Source: Perca fluviatilis | Lineage: Eukaryota > Chordata > Actinopteri > Perciformes > Percidae | DNA length: 64,000 nucleotides | Direction: 5' to 3' | Assembly (NCBI RefSeq): GCF_010015445.1 | Contig: NC_053120.1 | Location: forward strand, 12,293,597-12,357,596 | In this document: one piece after another, positions 63,297 to 64,000 of the stretch | Position numbering within the stretch: the first letter of the stretch is position 1 | Layout of the letters: each line of letters opens with the position of its first letter | Position numbers and translations under genes: made by a program | Notes under the pieces: generated by a model | Seen by the model: only the letters and a program-made list of their open reading frames with translations | Database searches by the model: none | What the model was told of the DNA's origin: nothing

Positions 63297-64000
63297 CCAA
63301 ACCATTCTCAGTTTCATATTTGATCTACTTGATGTTTGATTACTTGAAGGGCAGTGTTCAGTCACCTACATTTTTCTACCAGTCAGTATAAAATGAAGGT
63401 TGGGGGAAGAAGACAGCAATGGGGAAGTTGTAAAATCTGTGTGTAAATGTTGTTATGCGTTGGGATGATGCTATACAAAGGTAACAATTTGATATAAAAC
63501 TATTGCGACAGATTTAGACATTGCACTTCAGCAGTGATTGAGGTGGGAGAAAATTGCTGCAAATATAAGAAACTATTGGCTCAGATTTTTGCTAAACTGT
63601 CTACCTGTATTTACTCAAACTTGTCATTGCCTGCAAGTAAATCTCAAAAACCATTTGGGGGTCTGTCCATTCCACAGCCATACGACAGGCATTTTTTTAC
63701 GCTGTTTGTTGCACAAAACTTTTCAAGAAGCCTTCTGCACTGTGTAAAGAGATAACGTTCTTAGGAGGGGAGAAAATAAAAGGGAGGGGGGGGTCCAATG
63801 TTACAGTCCAATGGTTTTGAATCATGACTTGTAAATACGTTTTCATACAGCAAAAACCTTTTGATAATGTTTAAAATGTATCTGTAAAAAAAGATGTACA
63901 TAAACCTCTGGGGTGAAAAGGAGTGTAGACTATATATGAATTTATTTGTACACAAGAGCACTGGATTTATTTACTACTTGATTGTAACTAAAAATTAATA

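Larger units (their letters stand above)
56454..64000 (+). other. lrp8: lrp8 3' UTR and downstream DNA (end not determined)
   Basis: No further coding exon was seen on either strand. AATAAA hexamers occur at 58047-58052, 59489-59494 and 63775-63780, any of which could direct polyadenylation. The last 200 bp is T/A-rich with ATTTATT motifs and looks UTR-like, so a very long 3' UTR or a neighbour's UTR is possible. Repeats within: (GT)n at 59980-60066, nested transposons at 60262-61600, a dispersed repeat at about 61950-62280, (CA)n at 62935-62963 and (CT)n at 63242-63294. Confidence 0.5.

Overview
The window is vertebrate nuclear DNA, almost certainly from a percomorph-type teleost. Exons are short with GT-AG introns, (GT)n and (CT)n microsatellites are very dense, there are tRNA-derived SINEs and many small inverted-repeat DNA transposons of kinds common in spiny-rayed fish, and coding sequence is only about 4 percent. 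No bacterial or viral gene was seen.

One gene accounts for the protein-coding content: the plus-strand 3' three quarters of lrp8 (apolipoprotein E receptor 2, a Reelin receptor of the LDL-receptor family). I placed 15 exons between 10454 and 56453, corresponding to exons 5-19 of the 19-exon LRP8/VLDLR plan. They join without a frameshift into about 830 codons: LDL-receptor class A (LA) repeats 4-6 (one exon), LA7, LA8, EGF-A, EGF-B, a six-bladed YWTD beta-propeller (five exons), EGF-C, a long Thr-rich O-glycosylation exon, the membrane span (split over two exons), a tail with FDNPVY, and a 12-codon last exon ending in a peptide diagnostic of LRP8 rather than VLDLR. The signal peptide, LA1-LA3 and the promoter lie upstream of the window; 1-10453 is part of a large intron.

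Layout: 1-10453 intron with a transposon carrying a helicase fragment, a large dispersed repeat and a SINE; 10454-15759 LA repeats; 18521-20266 EGF-A/B; 26429-38644 beta-propeller, with a TTAA-flanked foldback element in intron 13 and a 10-bp-flanked repeat at 36227-36678; 41889-44478 EGF-C and O-linked domain; 44479-54080 introns with an acyltransferase (DGAT2/MOGAT) pseudogene fragment, a SINE and a hAT-type element; 54081-56453 cytoplasmic tail with alternative ends; 56454-64000 3' UTR and/or flanking DNA, with a nested pair of transposons at 60262-61600.

No wholly new biological system was found. The most useful leads are the alternative C-termini of Lrp8 (retention of intron 18, and a possible extra terminal exon at 55924), the extended Thr-rich domain, a (CT)n microsatellite that forms the splice-acceptor tract of a propeller exon, a nested transposon with clean target-site duplications at both levels checked, a templated 34-bp inverted insertion inside a SINE, and the captured acyltransferase fragment.
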